Assembly: GCA_017654935.2 (NCBI GenBank)
Contig: CM065698.1
Coordinates: forward strand, 33,438,247-33,502,246
Origin: Phymorhynchus buccinoides
Taxonomy: Eukaryota > Mollusca > Gastropoda > Neogastropoda > Raphitomidae
Direction: 5' to 3'
Length of the DNA stretch: 64,000 nucleotides
Part shown: one piece after another, positions 34,420-45,838 of the stretch
Numbering within the stretch: position 1 is the stretch's first letter
Layout: the number at the start of each line of letters is the position of its first letter
Translations under genes and position numbers: made by a program
The notes under the pieces: generated by a model
What the model saw: only the letters and a program-made list of their open reading frames with translations
Told to the model about the DNA's origin: nothing
Database searches by the model: none

Positions 34420-35000
34420 TGTATTTTTCGGATCATTAGGCGCTGCTGTGCATAAGGTGAACAGGGCAATTTTCAAGAAAAATCTGAAAAAAATTAAAGT
34501 AAAAGGCGCCCTCGCAAAAGAAAGTTGACCTCACAAAAGAAAGTCGAAGTTTGAAGCCCGTACACGTCCTGTAAACGCCTACCAGCCACCATTACTGCTG
34601 TCATAAATGAGAGTTGGCTCCCTTCTCAAATAATTGTACTTCCGCTTTTGCGACTTCCGGTTGTTGTGTTTGGACTTTTCTTCGCGAAAACTGGTAGAAT
34701 TATGGCATTTTAAACTCTACGACGATGCTTTTTACATCCAATGAAGGTTTATGGCATCTGCTGGACGGTATCTCGGACGATAATAGGGATTTTGAAGCAT
34801 TTTAACGTGAGTATTCGTCGTATCGGCGACTCGTTACCACTTTCGATGTTGTGACTCACAGTAGACTGTACTGAGTACGGCAATCGTTGCCTCTCTTCTC
34901 ATGATTTTCTTCACTAATAGGGCACCCTCGTTTATTAGGCGCATAGGTCGAAATTGGAGAACAAAATATCGCCTTATAGTCTGAAAATTACGGTACGCCG
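34420..35000. mobile_element. Long M6-related element, about 580 bp
   Basis: The left end TGTATTTTTCGGATCATTAG and right end GCCTTATAGTCTGAAAATTACGG are inverted. The interior is not repetitive and has no ORF of note. The mirror is about 39600-40190. It may be a longer parent of the short M6 copies. Confidence 0.6.
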
Positions 35001-35389
35001 GGTACTATCATCCTCCACAGCTGTTTCGGGAGGAGCATTAAGTTCATCTATATTTTCAGAAGTTTTTTCAAGCCAACTTTAGTTTACCATATAAGTTATT
35101 TTTCATAAATAATGGTCAATGTTGTAGTATGTGCGTAAATTAGTTTTATTCAGTTAAAATTGCTAGATTTTCACTCATGTGCAATTTTATTTATGTTTGC
35201 GATACTAAGTGAATTATTTCAGAACATTTTCTACTAAATATGTTTCATGATACTGCTCAACAACAAAAATGTTGTTACAATTAATCTGATGAAAGAAATG
35301 CATGATATATTTCGCTATCCTCGCAGCAAGCTTATGCGTGGGGTCTCGCAGGCGCCTAAGAAATCCAACAAAGGTTACCGTATTTTACG

Positions 35390-36330
35390 GACTGTAAGGC
35401 AATACTTTTTTCCCCAGACTGTTATCAGTGCGCTTTATAATGTGACTGATAATATAGTAAGAAAATAGAGTAACAAAATCTGAATTTTGTGTTAAATTTG
35501 GGGGATGCGCCTTATAATGTGACTGATAATATAGTAAGAAAATAGAGTAACAAAATCTGAATTTTGTGTTAAATTTGGGGGGGGTGCGCCTTATAATGTG
35601 ACTGATAATATAGTAAGAAAATAGAGTAACAAAATCTGAATTTTGTGTTAAATTTGGGGGGTGCACCTTATAATGTGACTGATAATATAGTAAGAAAATA
35701 GAGTAACAAAATCTGAATTTTGTGTTAAATTTGGGGGGGGTGCGCCTTATAATGTGACTGATAATATAGTAAGAAAATAGAGTAACAAAATCTGAATTTT
35801 GTGTAAAATTTTGGGGGGTGCGCCTTATAATGTGACTGATAAGATAGTAAGAAAATATAATAACAAACATCTGAATTTTGTGTTAAATTTGGGGGGGGTG
35901 CGCCTTATAATGTGACTGATAATAATAGTAAGAAAAATAGAGTAACAACATCTGAATTTTGAGTCACAATTTGGGGGGGGGGTGCGCCTTATAATGTGAC
36001 TAATATAGTAAGAAAATAGAAGTAACAAAATCCGAATTTTTGTGTTAAATTTTTTTGGGGGTGATGCCTTATAATGTGACTGATAATATAGTAAGAAAAT
36101 AGAAGTAACAAAAATCTGAATTTTGCGCTCTGTTAAATTTGGGGGGGTGCGCCTTATATAATGTGACTAATAATATAGTAAGAAAATAGAGTAACAACAT
36201 CTGAATTTTGTGTTAAATTTGGGGGGTGTGCGCCTTATAATGTGACTTATGCAATGTAGTAAGAAAATAGAGTAACAACATCTGAATTTTGTATTAAATT
36301 TTGGGGGTGTGCGCCTTATAACCAGGTGCG
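35390..36330 (-). repeat. 78-bp tandem array, about 11 units
   Basis: Units contain GCGCCTTATAATGTGACTGA, then TAATATAGTAAGAAAATAG, TAACAAAATCTGAATTTTG and a G-run. The unit is the interior of an M6 element. On the other side of the centre only about two units exist (about 39040-39175), and they form the edge of the right arm. Confidence 0.9.
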
Positions 36331-36768
36331 CCTTATAGACCCATGGGTGCAACTCCACAAAATGAAAAAAAAACCTGAAAAAGGCAGGGGGTCCAGGGAC
36401 CCATGTCCCTGGCAGGGTACAGGGGCAGAGCCCCGTCGGACGATTCAGGGGGGCAACTTAAGAGGAGAGAAGATATCAATGAGACAGACAAGTTAAAAAT
36501 GATAGACTGCGAGACAGTTTGAGTGAGGCGATAAGCCTTGTAAAATTATTACAATGCCTTTGTAAACTTCCAAGATAGAAACTAACCAAGTTTAAATCGT
36601 GCCCAAATCGCTTGTGGTCAATTTTGTTGTTGTTTTTGATTAATTAAAAACTCGAACTGAAGTTCAGTTTCTGGTAAAATTAAAAATACTGAAATCAGTG
36701 CAAAACTGAAAGAGTAGCACCCATGTAGTCCGTAAAATATGGTACATAAATCTTTCGAACACCAATAC

Positions 36769-36889
36769 CTCTGAATCCGTTGCACTTGGTGCCAGGTGAT
36801 CTTGGAGTCCAGGGGGCGGTAGGCAAGGGCGATCACCCTGAACCCCTGCACCGTGTACTTGTGCAGGATGTGGCTGAAGTTGTGGGGCA
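36769..36889 (-). CDS. ATP13A2/3: ATPase exon D (P5B P-type ATPase), only copy
   Basis: A 121-nt exon, acceptor TGTTTCAG, donor GTATTGG. It encodes VPHNFSHILHKYTVQGFRVI, then ALAYRPLDSKITWHQVQRIQ with the last Arg split into exon C. In P5B ATPases this stretch ends the nucleotide-binding domain and enters the phosphorylation domain; the QGFRVIALAYRPL and WHxVQxI signatures are typical of ATP13A2-5. P5B pumps sit in late endosomal or lysosomal membranes and export polyamines. There is no partner on the right arm, so the plus-strand gene copy lacks this exon in the assembly. Confidence 0.95.
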
Positions 36890-36963
36890 CTGAAACACCC
36901 AACGGTAAGATACCATCTCTGAACTTCTTTCAGTACAATAGCTGCTAATAGCATTACCCTCTT

Positions 36964-38085
36964 TTAACCATTTCGCCGCCAGCCACTTTTCTAAACCAAA
37001 ACGTCGTTGTCAAACTTACCTAGTGTAAAGACAACGTTGTAATCTTGATCAAAGTATGTCCAGGGTAGAACCCCCATCGTGAACTCATGACATTGCAAAT
37101 AAGGCTTTACTTACTCTCCAAATACATACTGCAGCAACACTCGCAGATATGTTGCTTTTCGAGCCCCATAGCGAGTAATGAATGATTCATACGTAGCAGT
37201 ATGTTTATGCTGAAATTATGTGCTGAGGCGAACCACACGGGTGGGAGCACGTTATGCATCGGGGTTTAAAGTATAAGCACACTAGGATAAGAAAGGAACA
37301 AAAGTTCATCCAGCGTAATATTGTATGAAGAGGTCTTCGTGACAGGATTCACATAAAAGCACTCAGGGGTGCGGTAATTCCTTGTATCTACTCTCCCTAG
37401 GAGAACTAAACAGAATAGTGCTCTCTCAGTAACTGTATGAGATGTATTGAGCAGCTGCTGTAAGACATGATGATAGGGGGTTGGAACCTACACACTAAGC
37501 TGCTGGATTTTAGAGCGAGTTTTGAAGAGAATTTAGAGTGGAGGGGAGGGTTTTAGTGAGCTGATAGGTGTCCATTGCTAACTAGTGTCCGTTCAGATAG
37601 GACAAAGGACTCATGTAGATGAATGATAGAAGGTACATGACCCACGTCTTCCTACCCTCTTAGTGTGAACTCAGGGTTACAGTTTATAAACGAGACGTAT
37701 CTTCTTTAGGACTTTGTAAATCGAATGGATCTTAGCTACTTGGAAAATATTCCTTCCTATTTCTTTCACTCTGTGATTAGCAGGAAGGTTGAACGTGTGT
37801 GTAGTTACATAGCTTCTTAAGGACCTTTCGCCGCCGATAGTCACTTTTTTGCACCACACTAATTTTAAAAAAAACATGTCTATAGTAGGCGTCACTTTTG
37901 GATCTCCCATCCAGTGACTGGTCCGTTCCTCCTTTGGTTACAATAAGTAAAGGCCTTATGTGGATGTCATAGGGCGGGTGAACTTTGTAAATACGCACAC
38001 CACTGCATGATGCTAACTTCTCATCACTCCCTCCACCCACCCATAATAATTTTTTGGTTTATAAGTGGCTGGCGGCTAAATGGTT
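36964..38085. mobile_element. Long M1-type element, about 1.1 kb
   Basis: The left end is TTAACCATTTCGCCGCCAGC with CACTTTTCTAAACC; the right end is GGTTTATAAGTGGCTGGCGG with CTAAATGGTT. These are inverse complements for about 23 bp. Short M1 elements share the CGCCGCCAGCCA core. An internal CCTTTCGCCGCC motif lies at 37823. No transposase-like frame is present in either direction. Confidence 0.6.
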
Positions 38086-40228
38086 CCTATAGGGTAAAGC
38101 TCATTTGTGGTTCTTCTTCGTTACAATAAGTTCATAGATTGTATCTCTCCCTGACCTTTGTAAATACGTCATCAATGTTCACGTCACAGTCTGCACTACT
38201 ACCCTCTAACCACCTTCAACGAAATTGCCCTTGCACACAAAAACATGGACTTCAAGATCCCCTGGCATTAAGTGCATTGGAAAAAAAAGCGAATCCTTTA
38301 ACAAAAAAGAACCGAAAAAAAATATTATATACTAGCGAAGAGAAAATCTTTCTTATAAGGAAAAGGAAGGGACAGTATTTTTTGGATTTTTCCAGAATCT
38401 GAATCCCCGCTTATGTTAACGGAGGGGAGAGAGGGGGTGGGAAAAGGTGCTGCTCGGGCGCGGTGTAGTCAATGAAACTTTCTTATGTTAATGTATCACT
38501 AAATCACATTGCAAACTGTAATTATTTTACAAGTGCATCGTGCTGACGTCAAACAATCCCCTCGGCTCGTAAGCGTAACTTCCCTGGTATCATATTTTTG
38601 TCCAATGTCTATATCCCCAAAACAGATCGACGGGGCTCTGCCCCTGTACCCTGCCAGAAACTTGTGTGTATCTTTAGAATTAGTGTACACAACAAAATTT
38701 TGCACCTGTGGATTATACGCCTAGGTTGGGTTCTTTCCCTATGACACCTGGTTGTAAGGCGCTCTACTTAAACATGTAATGTACAGGGAATTATACGTTT
38801 TGTTTTTTTTGTTATCTTACTATATCAATCACATTGTAGTGGACTATATAGAGTACAATCTAACACATTATTCAAGAGTTTGATCCACTTAATATTTGTC
38901 ACCGTGTCACAACTTGGTTCCGGGATTTGTGGTTCTCAAATGACGGTAGAAGAATTGTTTCTCCTGGACGCAAATATTTGTAACTTTTTTTTTTCTCTGT
39001 TGCCATATATACCGGTTGTTTATTTTGAAGAACATTCTGATTTTTACTCTATTTTCTTACTATATTATCAGTCACATTATAAGGCGCATCCCCCCCAAAT
39101 TTAACACAAAATTCAGATTTTGTTACTTTATTTTCTTACTATAGTATCAGTCACATTATAAGGCGCACTGGTAAAACAGTCTGGGGAAAAAAGTATTGCC
39201 TTACAGTCCGTAAAATACGGTAACCTTTGTTGGATTTCTTAGGCGCCTGCGAGACCCCACGCATAAGCTTGCTGCGAGGATAGCGAAATATATCATGCAT
39301 TTCTTTCATCAGATTGATTGTAACAACATTTTTGTTGTTGAGCAGTATCATGAAACGTATTTAGTAGAAAATGTTCTTAAATAATTCACTTAGTATCGGA
39401 AGCATAAATAAAATTGCACATGAGTGAAAATCTAGCAATTTTAACTGAATATAACTAATTTACGCACATACTACAACATTGACCATTATTTATGAAAAGT
39501 AACTTATATGGTAAACTAAAGTTGGCTTGAAAAAAACTTCTGAAAATATAGATGAACTTAATGCTCCTCCCGAAACAGCTGTGGAGGATGATAGTACCCG
39601 GCGTACCGTAATTTTCAGACTATAAGGCAATATTTTGTTCTCCAATTTCGACCTAATAAACGAGGGTGCCCTATTAGTGAAGAAAATCGTGAGAAGAGAG
39701 GCAACGATTGCCGTGCTCAGTACAGTCTACTGTGAGTCACAACATCGAAAGTGGTAACGAGTCACCGATACGACGAATACTCACGTTAAAATGCTTCAAA
39801 ATCCCTATTATCGTCCGAGATACCGTCCAGCAGATGCCATAACCCTTCATTGGATGTAAAAAGCATCGTTGTAGAGTTTAAAATGCCATAATTCTACCAG
39901 TTTTCGCGAAGAAAAGTCCAAACACAACAACCGGAAGTCGCAAAAACGGAAGTTTCGATTATTTGAGAAGGGAGCCAACTCTCGTTTATGACAGCAGTAA
40001 TGGCGGTCGGTAAGCGTTTACAGGACGTGTACGGGCTTCAAACTTCGACTTTCTTTTGTGAGGTGTGTATCGCCTTATAAACGAGGGCGCCTTTTACTTT
40101 ATTTTTTTTCAGATTTTTCTTGAAAATTGCCCTATTTCACCTTATGCACAGCAGCTCCTAATGATCCGAAAAATACAGTAATGAAGATGGCGATGATAAT
40201 GAAGATGACGATGGCGACGATGTTGCAG

Positions 40229-40353
40229 AGACAAGGTGGAGAGCGACCTGCGTTTCCTGGGCCTGCTGGTGATGCAGAACCAGCTGAAGCCGCAGACCAC
40301 CCCTGTGATCCACACCTTGCAGAAGGCCAACATCCGCACCGTTATGATCACAG
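40229..40353 (+). CDS. ATP13A2/3: ATPase exon C (P5B P-type ATPase), right copy
   Basis: A 125-nt exon, acceptor ATGTTGCAG, donor GTGCAC. It encodes [19 protein letters not shown] through [11 protein letters not shown], the phosphorylation-domain strand before the TGD loop. It matches human ATP13A-type sequence of the pattern FxGLxxMQNxLKxxTxPVI. The exon begins with one base of Arg from exon D, but exon D is missing upstream on this strand. The plus-strand copy therefore starts abruptly in the intron before C. Confidence 0.95.
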
Positions 40354-40428
40354 GTGCACTGACCCTCACCCTCCTCCATCCCTTCTTCCTTCTCAATCAA
40401 TCAATCAATCATCTAAATTTATTGTCTT

Positions 40429-40625
40429 TACCCCTTTCGCTGCCAGCCATTTTTCAGCACAAAAAAATCCATTAAACTTACCTGGGTAGAGAAAAAAATT
40501 ATCTGCAATATTGCAAATTCCTCTGTGACATGTATAACAGTAGGCCTATCCTTGCCTCCCAAAATTAAAAAAAATAGGGTCTTCAGATAACAGGCCCTGA
40601 TTTGATGCCTTTTAGTGATGGGTGC
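40429..40625. mobile_element. M1 palindromic element in the C-A intron
   Basis: CCCTTTCGCTGCCAGCCATTTTTCAGC through CTTTTAGTGATGGGTGCTCC; mirror of 33980-34172. Part of the right end is degraded. Confidence 0.7.
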
Positions 40626-41214
40626 TCCTGCTTTCAGGATGTCCTGAAATGTAGGATTTTTTTTAATTGCCCGGAGCCGGCGTCGCCGGATTATGAGAAT
40701 TTGAGAAGCAACAAATTTCCTATTTATAAACGTTTTGTCGGTTTCTCGCATGTGTAGAATATAAAAGAAATGAATACAGATAAATATTTACATGCCTTTA
40801 CCAGGAACTTTGTATTTTTAGGATTGTTTAAGTTAAGTTGTTAACTGGGCGGCCCCTGGACGTACCCCTGCCTTGCAGGATTTTTGAAATTTCTCAGGAG
40901 CACCCATGTAAATTTGATGCTGGTAGCTTTCTTTTTGGGGGTTGAGGGGCATATGAGCAAATCTAGTACCGTGTTTTGCGGACTATAAGACGGCACCCTG
41001 TTATAATGCGCACCCCCCAAAGTTTACGCTATATTCAGATTTTGATATGACATTTTCTTACCATATTATTAGTCTCATTATAAGGCGCATGGGTTTCAGT
41101 CTGGGGGAAAAAAGCGGTGTTTCCCATACTCATAAAATGTGAGGGTCCCAGACCAACTATGCTTGTTTGTGAAGGGCGAACACCACAGTAGTAGTGTGCA
41201 TGGGACCAACTAGC

Positions 41215-41350
41215 ATTCCGGGGGCGAATTGTCCAGGGACGAATTGTCCTAGGGGCAAATTGTACCCAGGGTGAATTGTCCCCTGGGGCAAATTGTACGG
41301 GGGTGAATTGTCCCTGGGGCGGATTGTCAGGGGGAGGGGGGGGCGGATTG
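41215..41350 (+). repeat. G-rich minisatellite GGGGCGAATTGTCC, about 8 copies
   Basis: Imperfect 17-20-bp units between an M6 element and the CA/CT tract. It is longer than the left-arm version. Confidence 0.75.
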
Positions 41351-41407
41351 TCCTGGAGCCCATTTAGACAGATAATCCACAAAATTTGAACAGACACACA
41401 GTGACAC

Positions 41408-41433
41408 ACACACACACGCTACACACACACACA

Positions 41434-41493
<60 letters not shown>

Positions 41494-41515
41494 CTCTCTC
41501 TCTCTCTCCCTCCCC
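41408..41515. repeat. (CA)n then (CT)n microsatellite just upstream of exon A
   Basis: The CT run ends about 65 bp before the exon A acceptor, so the polypyrimidine environment is extreme. Mirror of 33103-33200. Confidence 0.9.
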
Positions 41516-41577
41516 TCCCTCGTTGTTTTTTTCCCCACCGCCTTAATTCTCTCCCTCCCATCACCATCGGACACCAG

Positions 41578-41765
41578 GGGACATGATCCAGACGGCGGTG
41601 AGCGTGGCCCGGAACTGCGGCATGGTGCGCCCCATGGACAAGGTGGTGATCGTCCAGGGGCACGCCCCGGACAAGGAAAACCCCCTGGCCACCATCGACT
41701 GGGAGCTGGCTGAGGCCGCAGAGGACCCCGAACTTGTGGACGACCAAGACCCTGCCGACCACGAG
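41578..41765 (+). CDS. ATP13A2/3: ATPase exon A (P5B P-type ATPase), right copy
   Basis: A 188-nt exon, acceptor GGACACCAG, donor GTATGG. Its first two bases complete Gly of the TGD motif; then comes DMIQTAVSVARNCGMV, a P-domain segment conserved in ATP13A proteins (TGDNxxTAxSVARxCGM). The later half, KVVIVQGHAPDKENPLATID and EDPELVDDQDPADHE, is the variable loop of the family and is acidic here. It ends in phase 0. The downstream intron contains repeated copies of the exon end and donor (42025-42296, 42881-42965). Confidence 0.95.
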
Positions 41766-42024
41766 GTATGGTTTCTGCGTTGTTATTTTCCGTTGTGAGT
41801 ATTGCTCACGTTGAAAAAATGGCTACAGCATTTTAAAACATACTTGTTTACTCTACTCTTTTCGAGGTGTATTCTACTCAATTTGGACCTTTACTACTCT
41901 TCAAAACTGAAAATAATGCTCTTTTAATTCTTGATTACTACTCATTTTCAGTGAACATTATTTGATGGTTTAATGAATAAAACTTCACATTTTGCACCAG
42001 AACTACTCATTTCTGCTATCCAGA

Positions 42025-42296
42025 CTACTCAAGACTAGGTATTGTTTCTGCGTTATTATTTTCCATTGTCAATATTGCTTACGTAAAAAAGTGGCGACAT
42101 CACAGAGTCATGACCTGGGTGGAACTAGGTATTGTTTCTGCGTTATTTTCCGTTGTCAATATTGCTCACGTAATAAAAAATGGCTACATCAAGAGTCTTA
42201 TTTTTATAAGGGAGGGGTCTTATAAGAGAGGTAATTTTAATGCTTACAAAGAAGGGCGCATGACCTGGGTGGAGCAAGGTATGGTTTCTGCATTAC
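42025..42296 (+). repeat. Tandem copies of the exon-A 3' edge and splice donor
   Basis: Units at about 42025-42100, 42110-42185 and 42262-42296 share AAGACTAGGTATTGTTTCTG or GACCTGGGTGGAACTAGGTA, then TTATTTTCCRTTGTCAATAT and TGCTCACGTA. The genuine exon end reads ACCACGAGGTATGGTTTCTG and continues TTGTTATTTTCCGTTGTGAG. The donor GGTATKG is kept in each copy. The third copy is split by the M5 element. Confidence 0.8.
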
Positions 42297-42704
42297 AGTG
42301 GAACCTCCCTTATTGGTCACTGCAACAACCATGTTTTGCTAGAGTGAATACCCTTGGTAGATGCTTGGGTACTGACCAAACTAGGGAGTAACCCTCACCA
42401 ATAACCCTATTTGAGGCCACTAAATGGCTGCCTTTTGCAAGAGTGAATGCCCTTTTCAGTACTGACCAACAAGGGATTCACTCTCACTGTCAAGGGTGTT
42501 AATAACCCTAGTTGCAGTGGCCAATAAGAACTTTAAAAAAAATCATCCAAAATGGTCTTAAATGGGAGGGGGTTGTATAAGAGAGGTAATTTTAATGCTT
42601 GCAAAAGAAGGGCAATGTCTTGGAGAAGTAGGTCTTAAATGGAAGGGAGTCTTATAACGGGGGTGGAGGGGGGGGGGGTGTCTTATAAGGGAGGTTCCAC
42701 TGTA
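42294..42704. mobile_element. TA-flanked element M5 inserted into an exon-edge copy
   Basis: Ends TACAGTGGAACCTCCC and GGTTCCACTGTA. The sequence before it (GGTATGGTTTCTGCAT) and after it (CTATTTTCCATTGTCTATAT) together restore one donor-repeat unit. The insertion is therefore younger than the tandem copies. The interior contains CTTATAAGAGAGG-type repeats. Confidence 0.8.
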
Positions 42705-42880
42705 CTATTTTCCATTGTCTATATTGCTCACGTAAAAAGTGGCGGCAGGGAGAAGGGTACCCAGAGTCATGACCAGGGTGCGGCCCGGCCCCCTTAGAGT
42801 GTAAGGAGTTCAGGGCCGAAACGCTTGATTGAGGGGGGGCTTCTTCACTGAAGACCCTCTGTTGTCCTGCTCTCTGAATA

Positions 42881-42965
42881 GACTGGGAGTTTGGTCAGGC
42901 GGCAGAGGACCCCAAACTTGCAGATTCATGATCAAGACACTGATGATAACACCAGTGACCAAGGC
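42881..42965 (+). pseudogene. Degenerate copy of the last 70-80 nt of exon A
   Basis: GACTGGGAGTTTGGTCAGGC, GGCAGAGGACCCCAAACTTG, then ATCAAGACACTG and CAGTGACCAAGG align with exon A's GACTGGGAGCTGGCTGAGGC, CGCAGAGGACCCCGAACTTG, ACCAAGACCCTG and CGACCACGAGG. It contains in-frame stops and indels. It sits about 1.1 kb downstream of the real exon in direct orientation. Confidence 0.75.
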
Positions 42966-43115
42966 AGATGCTTGCCTGAATGATGATGATGATGCCTGAA
43001 TGATGATGGTGATGGTGATGCCTGAATGATGATGAGGTGATGATGATGATCTTGAACTTGTGGGTGACCTAGAAAACTGTAGATAGAGGTAGATTACTGG
43101 ATGATAATGGTAGTT

Positions 43116-43150
<35 letters not shown>

Positions 43151-43490
43151 AACAACCCTCAACTTGTGGATGATCAAGACACTACTGATAACGACTGACC
43201 AAGGCAGATGATTGCCTGAATGATGGTGATGATGGTGATCTTGAACTTGTGGGTGACCTGGAAAACTAGATAGAGGTAGATTACTGGATGATGATGGTAG
43301 TTATGATCTTGAATTTGTGGATGACCTGGACAACTGTAGATAGAGGTAGATTACTGGATGATGATGGTAGTTATGATGATGATGATGACGATACTGATAA
43401 CAACCCTCAACATATGGATGATCAAGATACTGCTTACAACAATAAGGAAGATGTGTGGATGATGATGATGATTGTGATGATGATGATGAT
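42966..43490 (+). repeat. GAT-rich array with further decayed exon-A-end units
   Basis: GATGATGAT tracts plus units such as CCCTCAACTTGTGGATGATC, AAGACACTACTGATAAC and CTTGAACTTGTGGGTGACCT, reminiscent of CCCCGAACTTGTGGACGACC in exon A. The array seems to have grown from the acidic end of that exon. Mirror 31065-31657. Confidence 0.65.
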
Positions 43491-43494
43491 GATG

Positions 43495-44355
43495 ATATCC
43501 CCAACTTGTGGACATGCAGGGTAAAAAGGTAGATGGTTGTCACTCCACAAAAATTCCTTACAATCTGTCTTTTTATTTTCCACACAACTTTTCATTTTTT
43601 CTGGGCTCCAAAGCTATTTATTCATAGCTACTTGGCGCTTGTGTCAAGTTGTTAAGCACACACACTTGTCCTAAGTTCTGAATTGTTGGTTATTCGAAGA
43701 AAATATGGGAAAGCTACGTTTTATATTAGGTTAAGTAAGAATTGTTTTTGGAACAGTGAAATATTGTTGCTCTGACTTGGTTAAAGGTTTTCTTCCTCTT
43801 CACTTCTTTATTATGTTGTTGTTGTGTTTTTTTCAATTTCTGTTCATTCCTCTGCAAGTTGTGTGATGATACTCTTTAACCCTTTATCTTTGTTTTCTTT
43901 GTTTGTTTGTACTTTTCGTAGGCGTGTGTTTTGCAAAAATCAAATGTTGTAGAGGGGCAGTAGCAAACTTCATGGCATGTGAAATATCAATTGGGGCAGC
44001 ATACGATTTTGGTTGTTGTTGTTGTTGTTGTTGTTGTTTTTTGCATGATCTTTGATACAAGTTTTAGCTAGAAAGGGAATTATGTACAGGATAGTCGTAG
44101 AGCATATAATGTTGTTTCCAATGATAACGATGAGTTGTTGTGACAAAGTTTCCATTTCGTGGCCGTCGTATCATTGTTTCCTTGTGCGAGCAAGAGAGTG
44201 TCAGTTTGACAGAAGACTGGTTGACTTGAAGAAGAAAAAGTTGAATGGACAACTTCCAAGATACTTTTGAGAAAACTTGCTGATGATCACTACAATGGCA
44301 TTCACTGACTCTGCTGTTTGTATCTATATTTTCACCCACCATTTTCAATACTTTT
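43495..44355. other. Intronic sequence, no gene recognised
   Basis: Contains (GTT)n at 44012-44039. Mirrors parts of 29740-31040. No exon was seen. Confidence 0.5.
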
Positions 44356-44361
44356 TGCATA

Positions 44362-45785
44362 TCTTTTCCTGAAGTCTGTTTGCATCTGTCTTCCTGAAGG
44401 CTGTTTGCATCTGTCTTCCTGAAGGCTGTTTGCATCTATCTTCCTGAAGGCTGTTTATATCATCTTCCTGAAGGCTGTTTATATCATCTACCTGAATACT
44501 GTTTATATCATCTACCTGAATACTGTTTATATCATCTACCTGAATACTGTTTGCATCTGTCTTCCTGAAGGCTGTTTGCATCTGTCTTCCTGAAGGCTGT
44601 TTGCATCTATCTTCCTGAAGGCTGTTTACATCTATCTTCCTGAAGGCTGTTTACATCTATCTTCCTGAAGGCTGTTTACATCCATCTTCCTGAATACTGT
44701 TTACATCTATCTTCCTGAATACTGTTTGCATCTATCTTCCTGAATACTGTTTGCATCTATCTTCCTGAATACTGTTTACATACATCTTCCTGAATACTGT
44801 TTGCATCTATCTTCCTGAATACTGTTTACATCTATCTTCCTGAAGGCTGTTTACATCTATCTTCCTGAATACTGTTTACATCTATCTTCCTGAAGGCTGT
44901 TTACATCTATCTTCCTGAATACTGTTTGCATCTATCTTCCTGAAGGCTGTTTGCATCCATCTTCCTGAATACTGTTTGCATCTATCTTCCTGAATACTGT
45001 TTACATCTATCTTCCTGAATACTGTTTGCATCTATCTTCCTGAATACTGTTTACATCTATCTTCCTGAATACTGTTTGCATCTATCTTCCTGAAGACTGT
45101 TTACATCTATCTTCCTGAAGGACTGTTTACATCTATCTTCCTGAATACTGTTTACATCTATCTTCCTGAAGGCTGTTTACATCCATCTTCCTGAAGACTG
45201 TTTACATCTATCTTCCTGAAGGCTGTTTACATCCATCTTCCTGAATACTGTTTACATCTATCTTCCTGAAGGCTGTTTACATCCATCTTCCTGAATACTG
45301 TTTACATCTATCTTCCTGAAGGCTGTTTACATCCTATCTTCCTGAATACTGTTTACATCTATCTTCCTGAATACTGTTTACATCCATCTTCCTGAATACT
45401 GTTTACATCTATCTTCCTGAAGGCTGTTTATATCATCAACCTGAATACTGTTTGCATCCATCTTCCTGAATACTGTTTACATCTATCTTCCTGAATACTG
45501 TTTGCATCTATCTTCCTGAATACTGTTTACATCTATCTTCCTGAATACTGTTTACATCCATCTTCCTGAATACTGTTTACATCTATCTTCCTGAATACTG
45601 TTTACATCTATCTTCCTGAATACTGTTTACATCCATCTTCCTGAATACTGTTTACATCCATCTTCCTGAATACTGTTTACATCCATTTCCTGAAGGCTGT
45701 TTGCATCCATTTCCCTGAAGGCTGTTTACATCCATTTCCCTGAAGGCTGTTTACATCCATCTTCCTGAATACTGTTTGCATTTGT
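44362..45785 (-). repeat. 25-bp minisatellite, about 57 copies
   Basis: Same unit as 26235-29735 in inverse orientation (TACATCTATCTTCCTGAAGG plus CTGTT). The far shorter length and different order of variants show that the arms carry different alleles. Confidence 0.95.
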
Positions 45786-45838
45786 CTGTCTGAGTACCGT
45801 TTCTATCTCTCTTGTCCATTCCTCCACTGCTGCTGAAG

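Larger units (their letters stand above)
11542..35560 (+). repeat. Left arm of a giant inverted repeat
   Basis: This arm is the reverse complement of about 39040-59173. Position 11542 pairs with 59173, and exon A (32850-33037) with 41578-41765. Candidate exon E (26074-26184) pairs with 45839-45949, and the unique frame at 35247-35390 with 39200-39351. Identity is high with scattered substitutions. Length differences come from VNTRs, from a left-only segment at about 21898-24145 and from homopolymer noise at 12170-12600. Confidence 0.95.
36331..39039. other. Non-duplicated centre of the inverted repeat
   Basis: About 2.7 kb found once. It holds exon D on minus and a 1.1-kb M1-like element. 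By orientation it belongs with the left-arm gene: it is the D-C intron, exon D and the upstream intron. No exon upstream of D was found between 36890 and 39039. Confidence 0.8.
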
